From assembly GCA_030671095.1 (NCBI GenBank), contig DAOVAK010000102.1:1-7947 (forward strand): DNA of 7,947 nt. The letters are read 5' to 3'. The notes beneath the pieces are model-generated. The model was given only the letters and a program-made list of their open reading frames with translations. It did not search any database and had not been told where the DNA came from. This DNA is from Deltaproteobacteria bacterium. GTDB taxonomy: Bacteria; Desulfobacterota; DSM-4660; Desulfatiglandales; HGW-15. Below, piece by piece: positions 1 through 6,884 of this stretch (positions are counted from its first letter, which is position 1; each line of letters starts with the position of its first letter). The translations under genes were made by a program, and so were the position numbers.

Positions 1-722
1 AGCCTCAACTCGGCCATGTCCGGACAAGCCACATGAATACGAGTCTGCCCCCCTCCAATTTCTTCAATCATATGGGCATCGGAGGCGATAATAAACGGGA
101 ACCTTGCATACTCCCTGAAGCGAGCGCGGGCCTGATGCAGGCTCATACGCTTTGTAATCTCAAGGGCGTCCAGGTTCAGGCCTTCTGGGATGAATCCCAG
201 TTGATTGACAAGGCTGAAGCTATCGCGGTCGATGTGGGCCGCAACAGCAAGCCCTTGGCGGTCGTGTATCTCGGCCACCACTTCTTCTACGGGGAGGGTC
301 GTAGCCCCGATTAGGAGGCGCTTATTGATCCCTTCAACCTCGTCGAATTCATTTGCCACAACTTGGATGCCAAACGAACTCTCGTCGTTCTCGCCGGGTT
401 GGAGATTCTGGTATACAAGCTCTTGCATAGAAAGGGCACCTTCGATCCCATCGAAGAGACCTACAATATGGGCCTCTTCCAATGAGGTCACCTCTATACC
501 CGGGATGACACAGAGGTCCGTTTCGCGGGCTGCTGCAATCACGGCCGGTGTGTTTTCGGCACTGTTATGGTCCGTGATGGCAATAATGGCCAATTTTTTT
601 TCGCAGGCTTCCTGAATGATTTTGCCGGGTGTCATGTCGAGAGTGGCACATGGTGAAAGACAGGTATGAATGTGGAGATCCACAGCCACTGCCTCTAATG
701 CTTGCGCTGTCTTTCTGCCCAC
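1..722 (-). CDS. PHP-domain metal-dependent phosphoesterase-like protein, 3' end missing
   Basis: This frame stays open from the start to the left edge, giving about 240 residues with no stop. The PHP metal-site motifs are visible in order: DLHIHT near the N-terminus (about residues 16-21), then ITDHNS, GIEVTS, AAHIDR and ASDAHM. These supply the HxH, Asp-His, Glu, His and DxH ligands of the PHP phosphoesterase fold, so the metal site looks intact. The C-terminal helix seems to begin at the edge, so probably little is missing. GTG at 722 is chosen because a GAGGGG Shine-Dalgarno lies 5 bases upstream. An in-frame GTG at 743 would add seven residues, and later GTGs just before DLHIHT are also possible. 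It starts 33 bp after the DRTGG gene. In family context, such PHP proteins sit beside NuoE/NuoF and [FeFe]-hydrogenase genes; their substrate is unknown, so no reaction is assigned. Confidence 0.9.
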   Translation of the reverse strand, partial: MGRKTAQALEAVAVDLHIHTCLSPCATLDMTPGKIIQEACEKKLAIIAITDHNSAENTPAVIAAARETDLCVIPGIEVTSLEEAHIVGLFDGIEGALSMQELVYQNLQPGENDESSFGIQVVANEFDEVEGINKRLLIGATTLPVEEVVAEIHDRQGLAVAAHIDRDSFSLVNQLGFIPEGLNLDALEITKRMSLHQARARFREYARFPFIIASDAHMIEEIGGGQTRIHVACPDMAELR

Positions 723-727
723 GAACG

Positions 728-733
728 CCCCTC
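728..733 (-). promoter_or_regulatory. Ribosome binding site of the PHP gene
   Basis: GAGGGG on the minus strand ends five bases before the GTG at 722. It is the strongest Shine-Dalgarno near the in-frame GTG candidates at 743, 722 and just before the DLHIHT motif, and it decides the start chosen here. The GTG at 743 has only a weak GAAG upstream. Confidence 0.55.
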
Positions 734-755
734 GAATGCCCACGCTTCATACACG

Positions 756-1106
756 TCAGATGCCGGAAACGCCCAGCTCAAAGAGTCGGCCCACCAGCTC
801 AAAGGTTGGGAGCCGGCTGATCATAATGGGCACCTCTTCGGCTTCAGCCTTTTGCAGGGTTTCCTTCTCAGGCTCTCTGCCATTCACCAGAATAATTCCT
901 GAGAGGGCCTTCATTGCCGCAACCGCCACAATGTTTTGGTGAGTCTGGAGCGTCACCCATAGATCGCCTTCGTTGGCATTGGCCATGACGTCGCTCATCA
1001 GATCGCTGGCGTAGCCCCGGGTCACCTCCACATCGAGACGATGGGCGCCCGTCTTGACTTCCAACTGTAACTTCTCAACGAGGTCAGTGAGTTTCAAAGA
1101 TCCCAT
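756..1106 (-). CDS. DRTGG-domain protein
   Basis: A 116-residue single-domain protein matching the DRTGG fold, named from proteins where it sits next to CBS or phosphotransacetylase domains. The conserved core GYASDLMSDVMANA is at about residues 31-44, followed by GDLWVTLQTHQN and a hydrophobic strand with GIILVNGREP. The C-terminal stretch PTFELVGRLFELG is typical of the short stand-alone members. Similar proteins are often mislabelled HPr serine kinase; no Walker A or kinase motif is present, so that name is unsupported. The ATG at 1106 follows an AAAGAGGA Shine-Dalgarno and lies 12 bp after the NuoE-fusion stop, so it is the next gene of the same operon. Stand-alone DRTGG genes recur beside HydABC-type hydrogenase and NuoE/NuoF genes. 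They may sense a nucleotide or help assemble or regulate the complex, but the role is unproven. Confidence 0.9.
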   Translation of the reverse strand: MGSLKLTDLVEKLQLEVKTGAHRLDVEVTRGYASDLMSDVMANANEGDLWVTLQTHQNIVAVAAMKALSGIILVNGREPEKETLQKAEAEEVPIMISRLPTFELVGRLFELGVSGI

Positions 1107-1118
1107 TTTTTCCTCTTT

Positions 1119-4037
1119 CTAAGGGCCATCTGTAGCACCTCTGTAGCTTTCGACAATGTCCACGATTTCCTTTGGATCCACCATCCCGTGTGTCACATCG
1201 TCGATCACCATAACAGGCGCCAAGCCGCATGCACCAAGACAGCGTACAAGCTCTAGAGAATACTCCCGGTCCTCCGTGGTTTCCCCCACGCTGACCTTAA
1301 GGTGCTCTTGCACGTTTTCCAATAGCACAGCAGATCCCTTAACATAACAGGCAGTCCCCAGGCAGATTCGGATCGTATGTCTGCCCCGGGGGACCATGGT
1401 GAAGAAAGAGTAAAACGTAACAACGCCGAAAACATCCGAGAACGGGATTCCTAAGCCCTGGGCGATATAATTTTGTACCGAAGCCGGTACGAACCCAAGG
1501 ATTTCTTGAACCTGCTGAAGTACCGGGATGAGGCCACCCCTCCTGGTCCTGTAGGTGGCAAAGATCTCATCGATCCGGGCCTTGGCGTCGGTTTGCTCTT
1601 CTTCTTCCAACAGTTCAACGAACTTCTCTGTGACTTCCTTCGGGTCACTAGGTGGGACACGGGTGCCTTCTCCTGTTCGGGGGAGCACTTCCAGAAGCCC
1701 CTCGCACTGTTCAAGGAGCGCGCGGTGATGGTAGTTGAACGAGACCAAAGCACCTCGGCATAAGGGGGGGCGGTCACCGTTAAGGTGAGTCGTACCTGGC
1801 GATTCCGGCCCGGGAACGGGCCACTGGAGACCACCCTGGTCAATCCGGTCGTAACGAATGCCGCGCAGATGGGGAACCAGCTTGGAAATTTCATTCTCCC
1901 AGATACCCTGGGGGTTCTGCTCCGGCCAATCCTGGCCCAATCGATGGGCGAGCTGCGTGTAGATCCATGTCTCAGGCTTTGCTTCACCTGGAGCGGAAAC
2001 AGCGTGTCGCATACGGCTGACCCGCCGCTCACAGTTGGTGTAGGTGCCATCACTTTCTGCCCAGGCTGCAGCGGGAAGTACCACGTGGGCGAACTCCGAG
2101 GTCTCGTTATCCAGGATATCTTGTACCACGAGGAACTCTGCTGACTTGAGTGTCTCCCTAATGCCAGGAACAGCGGGTGTGGCAAGGGCCAGATTTTCCC
2201 CTGCGCAGTAGAGCAGTCGAACCTTTTTCCCAGATCCTTCAGAAGTGTCCCTTAGGTTGCCTATTATCTCGTCAAAAGCCATGCCAGGTTTGTTGCTCAA
2301 TGTGCATCTCCAGGCCTGTTCAAAGGGCTCTCGGGCTGCATCGTCATCCACTCTTGCATAACCCGGCAGATGGTCGGGTAAGATTCCCATGTCACACGCG
2401 CCCTGGGAATTGTTTAGAGGGGATAGGAGGTTTACGCCACCGTACTTGCAGCCCAGGTTACCAAGGACTTCTTGAAGATTTAGAAACGTCTGTGCTGAAG
2501 ACGCACATCGGGGGCCATAGACGAGCATGGCGGGCTCTTGCGTATCAAGAATGTCCGCGACCAACGTAATGGCATCGGGCTGGAGCCCGGTGGTCTTTGA
2601 AACCACAGAAAGTGGGAAATTCTCAGCGATTGTCCTTATTTCATTTGATCCACCGCGGCCCCGCTCAAGGAGTTGTTGGATAATTCCGTTTGCAAGAACC
2701 GATTCCGTGCCTTCCTTCAACACCAGGTGAGCTGTGGCGAATCTTTTAATTTTTGTGGGGCGAGAATCTATCACGATCAACTTGCACCCATTATTTGAAG
2801 CACGCTTGATGAAAGTGCCGGCTACGGGATTCTCCTCTGTGACGTCGGAACTGATCAATAATATTATCTTCGCCTTTTCCAACTCACCCATGCTGTTATT
2901 CAAGCCGCTGGCAGCGTGAGGCGAAGCAAGTTGGTTGCTGCCGATGGCCGCCCTGAAAAGTTTTTGCATCAGGTAGAGGGATTCGTTGGTTGATTTGCCT
3001 GAAGCGATGCCAGCAATTGCTTCAGGACCCTCATTTTCCTTTATTGCCGTTATTTTGGCAGCGACAAGATCGAGTGCTTCCTCCCATGAGGCGTCGCGTA
3101 GTTTTCCATTCTCTCGAATCAATGGCTTGGTCAAACGCTCCGGGCTCTGGAGGAAATCATAACCGAAGCGACCCTTGACACAGAGTCTGCCGAGATTGGG
3201 CAAGGCGTCCTCCACGCCCGTCACTTTCATAATTTTGTTGTCTTTGATATGCAGATCCATTTGGCAGCCCACGCCGCAATAGTGGCAGGTGGTACGGACA
3301 TGGTGCGCTTCCCACGGACGAATCCTGTAAAGGCTCTTCTTTTCCATAAGCGCGGCCACTGGGCAGGCCTGGATGCACTGGCCGCAGAACACGCACTCAG
3401 AACGCTCTAAAGTGCCATCGCCCATGGCAACGATTTTGGCCATTACTCCCCGATAGCCGTGGGTAATGGCATTGTTCACCTGGATTACATTGCATGCATC
3501 AACACACCGGCCGCAGCGAATACAGCGTGAAAAATCGCGCACGATCAACGGACTGGCCGTCTCCATGGCATAGGGGGTTTCAACCCTGACAAGACCGTCG
3601 GTCTCTACCTGATAACGGTAGGCGTAAGCCTGGAGTCTGCATGCGCTATGGGCCGGACACAGTTCCGCACTCTGATCATACCTCTCCACCTGCTCCTGGA
3701 AGTCTGTCCATTCGCCTGGGGTCTTTTTGGCGATCGCACAGTTATGATTACCCGATTGCAGGAGGAAGGCGAGAATCGTTCGGCGAGCTTCCAACACGTT
3801 AGGGGATTGGCTGTGGATGACCATCTTATCAGTCACCGGCGTGGCACAGGCGGGTGAAAGCGCTCGGCCTCCTTCGATCTCTACAACACAGATGCGGCAG
3901 GCCCCGGTGGGTGGTGCTCCCTTGAGATGACAGAGAGTGGGAATGAAGATACCGTTGCGCCTAGCCACTTCAAGGATTGTCTCTCCAGGGGTGAATTCCA
4001 GTTTCCGTCCGTCTATGGTAATGATGTTCTCAGACAT
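1119..4037 (-). CDS. NuoG/FdhA-like iron-sulfur protein fused to NuoE, molybdopterin domain apparently non-catalytic
   Basis: A 972-residue soluble electron-transfer protein. Order: [2Fe-2S] ferredoxin (C36, C47, C50, C64); a modified His-Cys cluster site (H98, C100, C127, C133); two ferredoxin-type [4Fe-4S] sites (C172/175/178/182 and C215/218/221/225); the [4Fe-4S] motif of molybdopterin oxidoreductases (C251, C254, C258, C286); a molybdopterin-oxidoreductase fold to about 750; a linker; and NuoE at about 802-968 with C892, C897, C933, C937 for a [2Fe-2S] cluster. That predicts about six clusters. No Cys occurs between C286 and C418, so the Cys/Sec that binds Mo/W in formate dehydrogenases is absent. 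The C-terminal dinucleotide-binding domain is replaced by NuoE. The protein is therefore probably an electron wire or scaffold rather than a formate dehydrogenase. NuoE normally pairs with an FMN/NADH subunit (NuoF/HydB), not seen here. The ATG at 4037 (MSEN) has a strong GAGAGGG site and overlaps the rnfB stop by 8 bp; an upstream in-frame ATG at 4097 is less likely. Confidence 0.92.
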   Translation of the reverse strand: MSENIITIDGRKLEFTPGETILEVARRNGIFIPTLCHLKGAPPTGACRICVVEIEGGRALSPACATPVTDKMVIHSQSPNVLEARRTILAFLLQSGNHNCAIAKKTPGEWTDFQEQVERYDQSAELCPAHSACRLQAYAYRYQVETDGLVRVETPYAMETASPLIVRDFSRCIRCGRCVDACNVIQVNNAITHGYRGVMAKIVAMGDGTLERSECVFCGQCIQACPVAALMEKKSLYRIRPWEAHHVRTTCHYCGVGCQMDLHIKDNKIMKVTGVEDALPNLGRLCVKGRFGYDFLQSPERLTKPLIRENGKLRDASWEEALDLVAAKITAIKENEGPEAIAGIASGKSTNESLYLMQKLFRAAIGSNQLASPHAASGLNNSMGELEKAKIILLISSDVTEENPVAGTFIKRASNNGCKLIVIDSRPTKIKRFATAHLVLKEGTESVLANGIIQQLLERGRGGSNEIRTIAENFPLSVVSKTTGLQPDAITLVADILDTQEPAMLVYGPRCASSAQTFLNLQEVLGNLGCKYGGVNLLSPLNNSQGACDMGILPDHLPGYARVDDDAAREPFEQAWRCTLSNKPGMAFDEIIGNLRDTSEGSGKKVRLLYCAGENLALATPAVPGIRETLKSAEFLVVQDILDNETSEFAHVVLPAAAWAESDGTYTNCERRVSRMRHAVSAPGEAKPETWIYTQLAHRLGQDWPEQNPQGIWENEISKLVPHLRGIRYDRIDQGGLQWPVPGPESPGTTHLNGDRPPLCRGALVSFNYHHRALLEQCEGLLEVLPRTGEGTRVPPSDPKEVTEKFVELLEEEEQTDAKARIDEIFATYRTRRGGLIPVLQQVQEILGFVPASVQNYIAQGLGIPFSDVFGVVTFYSFFTMVPRGRHTIRICLGTACYVKGSAVLLENVQEHLKVSVGETTEDREYSLELVRCLGACGLAPVMVIDDVTHGMVDPKEIVDIVESYRGATDGP

Positions 4038-6123
4038 CTTCCCTCTCTGATTCTTCAGATTCCATGGTTCCTGATTTTCTGTAGCAGATGAGCCCACATT
4101 GAAGACATCTTTCAGCTTCTAATCGGGCTGATGTTTCGTCTAGACCTGAAAGTTCTTTGGGGAAAATCCAGGCCGTCTTGCTGTCTCCCTCCACATCCAA
4201 AACTGGCGGACACTGTCTTTCCGCTAGAGACACATCATGTACTTCGGTCACGTCCAAGACGTAATCCGCTTCGCAAGTGAGATTCTTAATGGGGGAGATC
4301 AATTCATCATCAAAGTACTGGTGGACGGCTCGTGCCAGTCTTCGACCGGAAAGAATGGATTTGACCACGGCCGCGGAATCACTGATTCTCCCCGGCTCGG
4401 GCGAACTGAAGGCATCGCCGCCGGACGCTTTAGGAAAAGTTCTGAAGGTCTCAATGGCCTGCCACTGGATTTCATCCGTAGGGTTTTCAGGCTTGCCGTT
4501 GGCATGTACGAAGACCAATTCGGGGAGGCGTCCCGCTGATATAACAAGTGTATCCACATCAATTATGGTCCTTAGGAGCTCCTCACGACGAGGATCGATA
4601 TCCTCCAGCGCAAGCCGATCTAGACGGTCAGAGATCCCCCCGATGGCCGCTACTATAGTTGACGGACGGATCTCAATCCCGTTTGCACGAAGTCCTTTGG
4701 TGTCGCCGAATTCTATGGGAAGCGAGTCAAGCGGCTGATCAGAAACGATGGTCACCTTTTGGGCCCCCAATTCCACGCATCGACGTGCCACTTCTAGTCC
4801 CTTCAGTCCGCTGCTGCTAATGACCACATGTCCGCCAAGATCCATCTCTACGCCTTGGGAGAGTGCTGCAAGAAAGTCGAGCATGATGTGGAGGCCTCGA
4901 AAGGAGGCATCATAGCTTTTCAGCTCAGGGTGCAAGATTTTGCGACTGTCAAGCCCTCCTTCTGTTAACACAACGGCATCAAAGTCCTCCCGCAAAAGGG
5001 AGTTTACGGTCATATCCCGACCCATCAACATGTTGGTTTTCGCCTCCACACCCATCTCCAGGATGCCCTTTATGTCGTGGTCCAGTACGTCACGGGGAAG
5101 TCGATCTTCAGCGATAACATACCTGAGAACGCCTCCCAGTTCAGGCTTGGCCTCAAATATGGTGGGTTGATACCCGAGGCGAGCCAGATAATAACTTGCT
5201 GTAAGACCTTCAGCGCCTCCACCGATGAGTGCGATTCTAACGCCATTATCCGCGTCCTTGTATGGATTGATATGCTTATGCGTGGTCCTCTCATAGTCGG
5301 CTACAAAACGCTTCAAGGCATTGATGGCGACCCCCTCATCCACGTGGTTCCGGCGGCACTCAAATTCACATGGAGCTGGACAGATATGGCCACAAATCAG
5401 AGGAAGGGGACATTTTTCCTTGATGGTGAGAAGCGCCCCCTCATAATTTCCTTTGCTAATCTCTTGGATGTACCCGCGGATGTTTATCCCGGTAGGGCAG
5501 GTGCGCTGACAGGGGGCTGTGCACTCATCCGTGGTATATTCACTCATTATGCGCTGGGTCGCTGAGGTGAGGGTTATGATATTCTTCGGGCATTCCTTAA
5601 CACAGGCACCGCAGCCCACGCAATTGTCATAGTTCACTATGGGAAGGTTGTTATCACCCATGCTCAGTGCGTCGAACTGACAGGCCTTAACGCAAGTTCC
5701 CAGTCCAATGCACCCAATGGGACACAATTTGCTCCCCCCATAGAGCGTGACGGCTGCCCGGCAGTCCATGGCGCCGTTGTATACATAGATGGGGTCTGCC
5801 TCTCCCACACCGTAAATACAGCTGGTCCAGGAGAACTCGGGCTCCCTTTTTTCAACTTTTTGGCCCATGATCTTTCCAACGGCCAGGGCGACCGCAAATC
5901 CCCCGACGACACACAGGTCCACAGGTGCCCGCCCTGCAGCAACCGCTTGAGCAGCAGCAGCGCATCCGGCCTGGCCACATCCACCACAATTGGCTCCGGG
6001 TAATTCATCCGCCACGGCCAGCACCTTCGGGTCTTCCCACACATAGAAAACCCGGGAGGCAATCGCCAGCATGATGCTGGCAACGAGTCCTAAGGAAAAT
6101 AAAAATAGAGCAGCTGCTAACAT
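4030..6123 (-). CDS. rnfB: RnfB fused to a GltD/NfnB-like iron-sulfur flavoprotein
   Basis: About 697 residues, versus roughly 200-330 for ordinary RnfB. Residues 1-25 form a membrane anchor. The RnfB iron-sulfur site follows (C46, C49, C54, C71), then C102 and C121, then two ferredoxin sites (C134/138/144/148 and C168/171/174/178). RnfB takes electrons from reduced ferredoxin into the Rnf complex on the cytoplasmic face. From about 200 a GltD-like module begins: C201/205/209 and C244/248/252/256, an FAD motif GGGAEG at 301-306, and a second Rossmann region near 430-530. That second fingerprint, GGGNxAxD in GltD, reads SSSGLKGLE (436-444), and the usual ATGA reads TEGG (387-390), so NAD(P)H binding is doubtful while FAD may remain. 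GGD at 568-570 and a C-terminal CLQCGLIC complete it. M at 6123 has AGGA eight bases upstream; M at 6141 is the alternative. The 3' end overlaps the next gene by 8 bp. Confidence 0.93.
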   Translation of the reverse strand: MLAAALFLFSLGLVASIMLAIASRVFYVWEDPKVLAVADELPGANCGGCGQAGCAAAAQAVAAGRAPVDLCVVGGFAVALAVGKIMGQKVEKREPEFSWTSCIYGVGEADPIYVYNGAMDCRAAVTLYGGSKLCPIGCIGLGTCVKACQFDALSMGDNNLPIVNYDNCVGCGACVKECPKNIITLTSATQRIMSEYTTDECTAPCQRTCPTGINIRGYIQEISKGNYEGALLTIKEKCPLPLICGHICPAPCEFECRRNHVDEGVAINALKRFVADYERTTHKHINPYKDADNGVRIALIGGGAEGLTASYYLARLGYQPTIFEAKPELGGVLRYVIAEDRLPRDVLDHDIKGILEMGVEAKTNMLMGRDMTVNSLLREDFDAVVLTEGGLDSRKILHPELKSYDASFRGLHIMLDFLAALSQGVEMDLGGHVVISSSGLKGLEVARRCVELGAQKVTIVSDQPLDSLPIEFGDTKGLRANGIEIRPSTIVAAIGGISDRLDRLALEDIDPRREELLRTIIDVDTLVISAGRLPELVFVHANGKPENPTDEIQWQAIETFRTFPKASGGDAFSSPEPGRISDSAAVVKSILSGRRLARAVHQYFDDELISPIKNLTCEADYVLDVTEVHDVSLAERQCPPVLDVEGDSKTAWIFPKELSGLDETSARLEAERCLQCGLICYRKSGTMESEESEREDV
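4041..4047 (-). promoter_or_regulatory. Ribosome binding site of the NuoG/FdhA-NuoE gene, inside rnfB
   Basis: GAGAGGG on the minus strand, followed by AAG and the ATG at 4037, lies within the last codons of rnfB. It favours this ATG over the in-frame one 60 bases upstream and implies translational coupling of the two genes. Confidence 0.7.
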
Positions 6124-6131
6124 ATGACTAA

Positions 6132-6135
6132 TCCT
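6132..6135 (-). promoter_or_regulatory. Probable ribosome binding site of rnfB
   Basis: AGGA on the minus strand lies eight bases before the ATG at 6123. The upstream in-frame ATG at 6141 has no recognisable Shine-Dalgarno. A start at 6123 gives an N-terminus (MLAAALFLFS) with a membrane anchor about as long as in other RnfB proteins. Confidence 0.45.
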
Positions 6136-6146
6136 ATTCATTGTAG

Positions 6147-6174
6147 CTCAAGGCTGATAGCTCCAAGCCGATAG
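6147..6174. repeat. Two imperfect tandem copies of a 14-bp unit upstream of rnfB
   Basis: CTCAAGGCTGATAG (6147-6160) is followed directly by CTCCAAGCCGATAG (6161-6174), matching at 11 of 14 positions. It lies in the rnfA-rnfB gap just before the rnfB start. It may be a remnant of a dispersed repeat or a slippage product. No function is visible. Confidence 0.6.
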
Positions 6175-6219
6175 CAAAAGTATGGTGGCTGTCATCTATC
6201 AACTAGGGGCAATCCGCAT

Positions 6220-6819
6220 TCAGTTGTATAGAAGGGCCTTGAGCGAGGAGTCTACTCCGATAAAACCAAAAAAGGCCAGGGCCATCATTCCTGCCATGAT
6301 TAAGCCGATGGCTGTTCCTCTCAGGGATTTTGGCACATCTGAGATTTCTAGCCGTTCCCTGATGCCTGCCAGGAGAATCAACGCGAGCGTAAAACCGGAT
6401 GCCGAAGCAATCGCAAAGACAATGGCTTCTAAAAAAGAGAGTTCTCTACGGATGCAGAGAATGGCGACACCCAAAACCGCACAGTTGGTTGTAATAAGAG
6501 GCAGAAAAATTCCAAGCGACACGTATAGAGGTGGAAGAAACTTTCTGAGAAACATTTCCACAAACTGCACCAGCGCAGCAATAACGAGAATGAAAGCAAT
6601 CGTCTGCAGATAGCCCAGATTGAGCGGATTCAGGACATAATACTGTACGCAATAGGTTACTGCCGTGGCAATGGTTAACACAAAAATGACGGCAAATCCC
6701 ATGCCTATGGCCGTATCCATTCGCTTAGAGGTGCCTAAGAAAGGACAATTCCCTAGATATTCCGCCAGCAGGATATTCTTAATCAAAACGGCCGTGACGA
6801 TGAGGACAACATATTCCAT
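6220..6819 (-). CDS. rnfA: Rnf complex membrane subunit RnfA
   Basis: A 199-residue protein, the normal family length, with six predicted transmembrane helices (about residues 3-23, 36-57, 68-90, 98-120, 130-152 and 168-190). The conserved GNCPFLG (C25) and TTNCAVLG (C113) segments lie in the two inverted half-repeats. In the Rnf/Nqr family these cysteines, with the matching pair in RnfE, hold an iron-sulfur cluster in the membrane that passes electrons across the bilayer. RnfA and RnfE are homologous and inserted with opposite topology. The ATG at 6819 has a clear GGAGA six bases upstream. It follows rnfE by 65 bp and precedes rnfB by 78-96 bp, in the usual E-A-B order. RnfA is told from RnfE by its N-terminal AEYLGNCPFLG sequence and its place before rnfB. 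Confidence 0.96.
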   Translation of the reverse strand: MEYVVLIVTAVLIKNILLAEYLGNCPFLGTSKRMDTAIGMGFAVIFVLTIATAVTYCVQYYVLNPLNLGYLQTIAFILVIAALVQFVEMFLRKFLPPLYVSLGIFLPLITTNCAVLGVAILCIRRELSFLEAIVFAIASASGFTLALILLAGIRERLEISDVPKSLRGTAIGLIMAGMMALAFFGFIGVDSSLKALLYN

Positions 6820-6884
6820 TCAGTGTCTCCTAAAGTACTCCCGTGTGGCCCATGAAAAGCTTGTGTTGAACCGAAATGTCCAGC

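Noticed and set aside
594..601. Eight-base A run (coding strand) in the PHP gene as a programmed slippage site
   Set aside because: The frame is intact through the run and encodes conserved PHP sequence on both sides; no downstream alternative product makes sense.
33..615. Long open frames on the plus strand at the left end
   Set aside because: They are antisense to the PHP gene, whose translation shows all family motifs; the plus-strand products resemble nothing.
1764..1770. C7 homopolymer (on the coding strand) where the molybdopterin fold ends, suspected frameshift that hid the C-terminal domain
   Set aside because: The frame continues cleanly into NuoE, and there is no room for the missing domain of about 120 residues in any frame, so this is a real architecture change.
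1451..2185. 244-codon alternative minus-strand frame inside the NuoG/FdhA-NuoE gene
   Set aside because: It is a +1/+2 shadow of the fusion gene, whose own frame carries recognisable molybdopterin-fold and NuoE sequence throughout.
4038..4097. Upstream in-frame ATG of the NuoG/FdhA-NuoE gene
   Set aside because: The extra 20 residues overlap rnfB coding sequence, look unlike ferredoxin N-termini, and the ATG at 4037 has a much better ribosome site.
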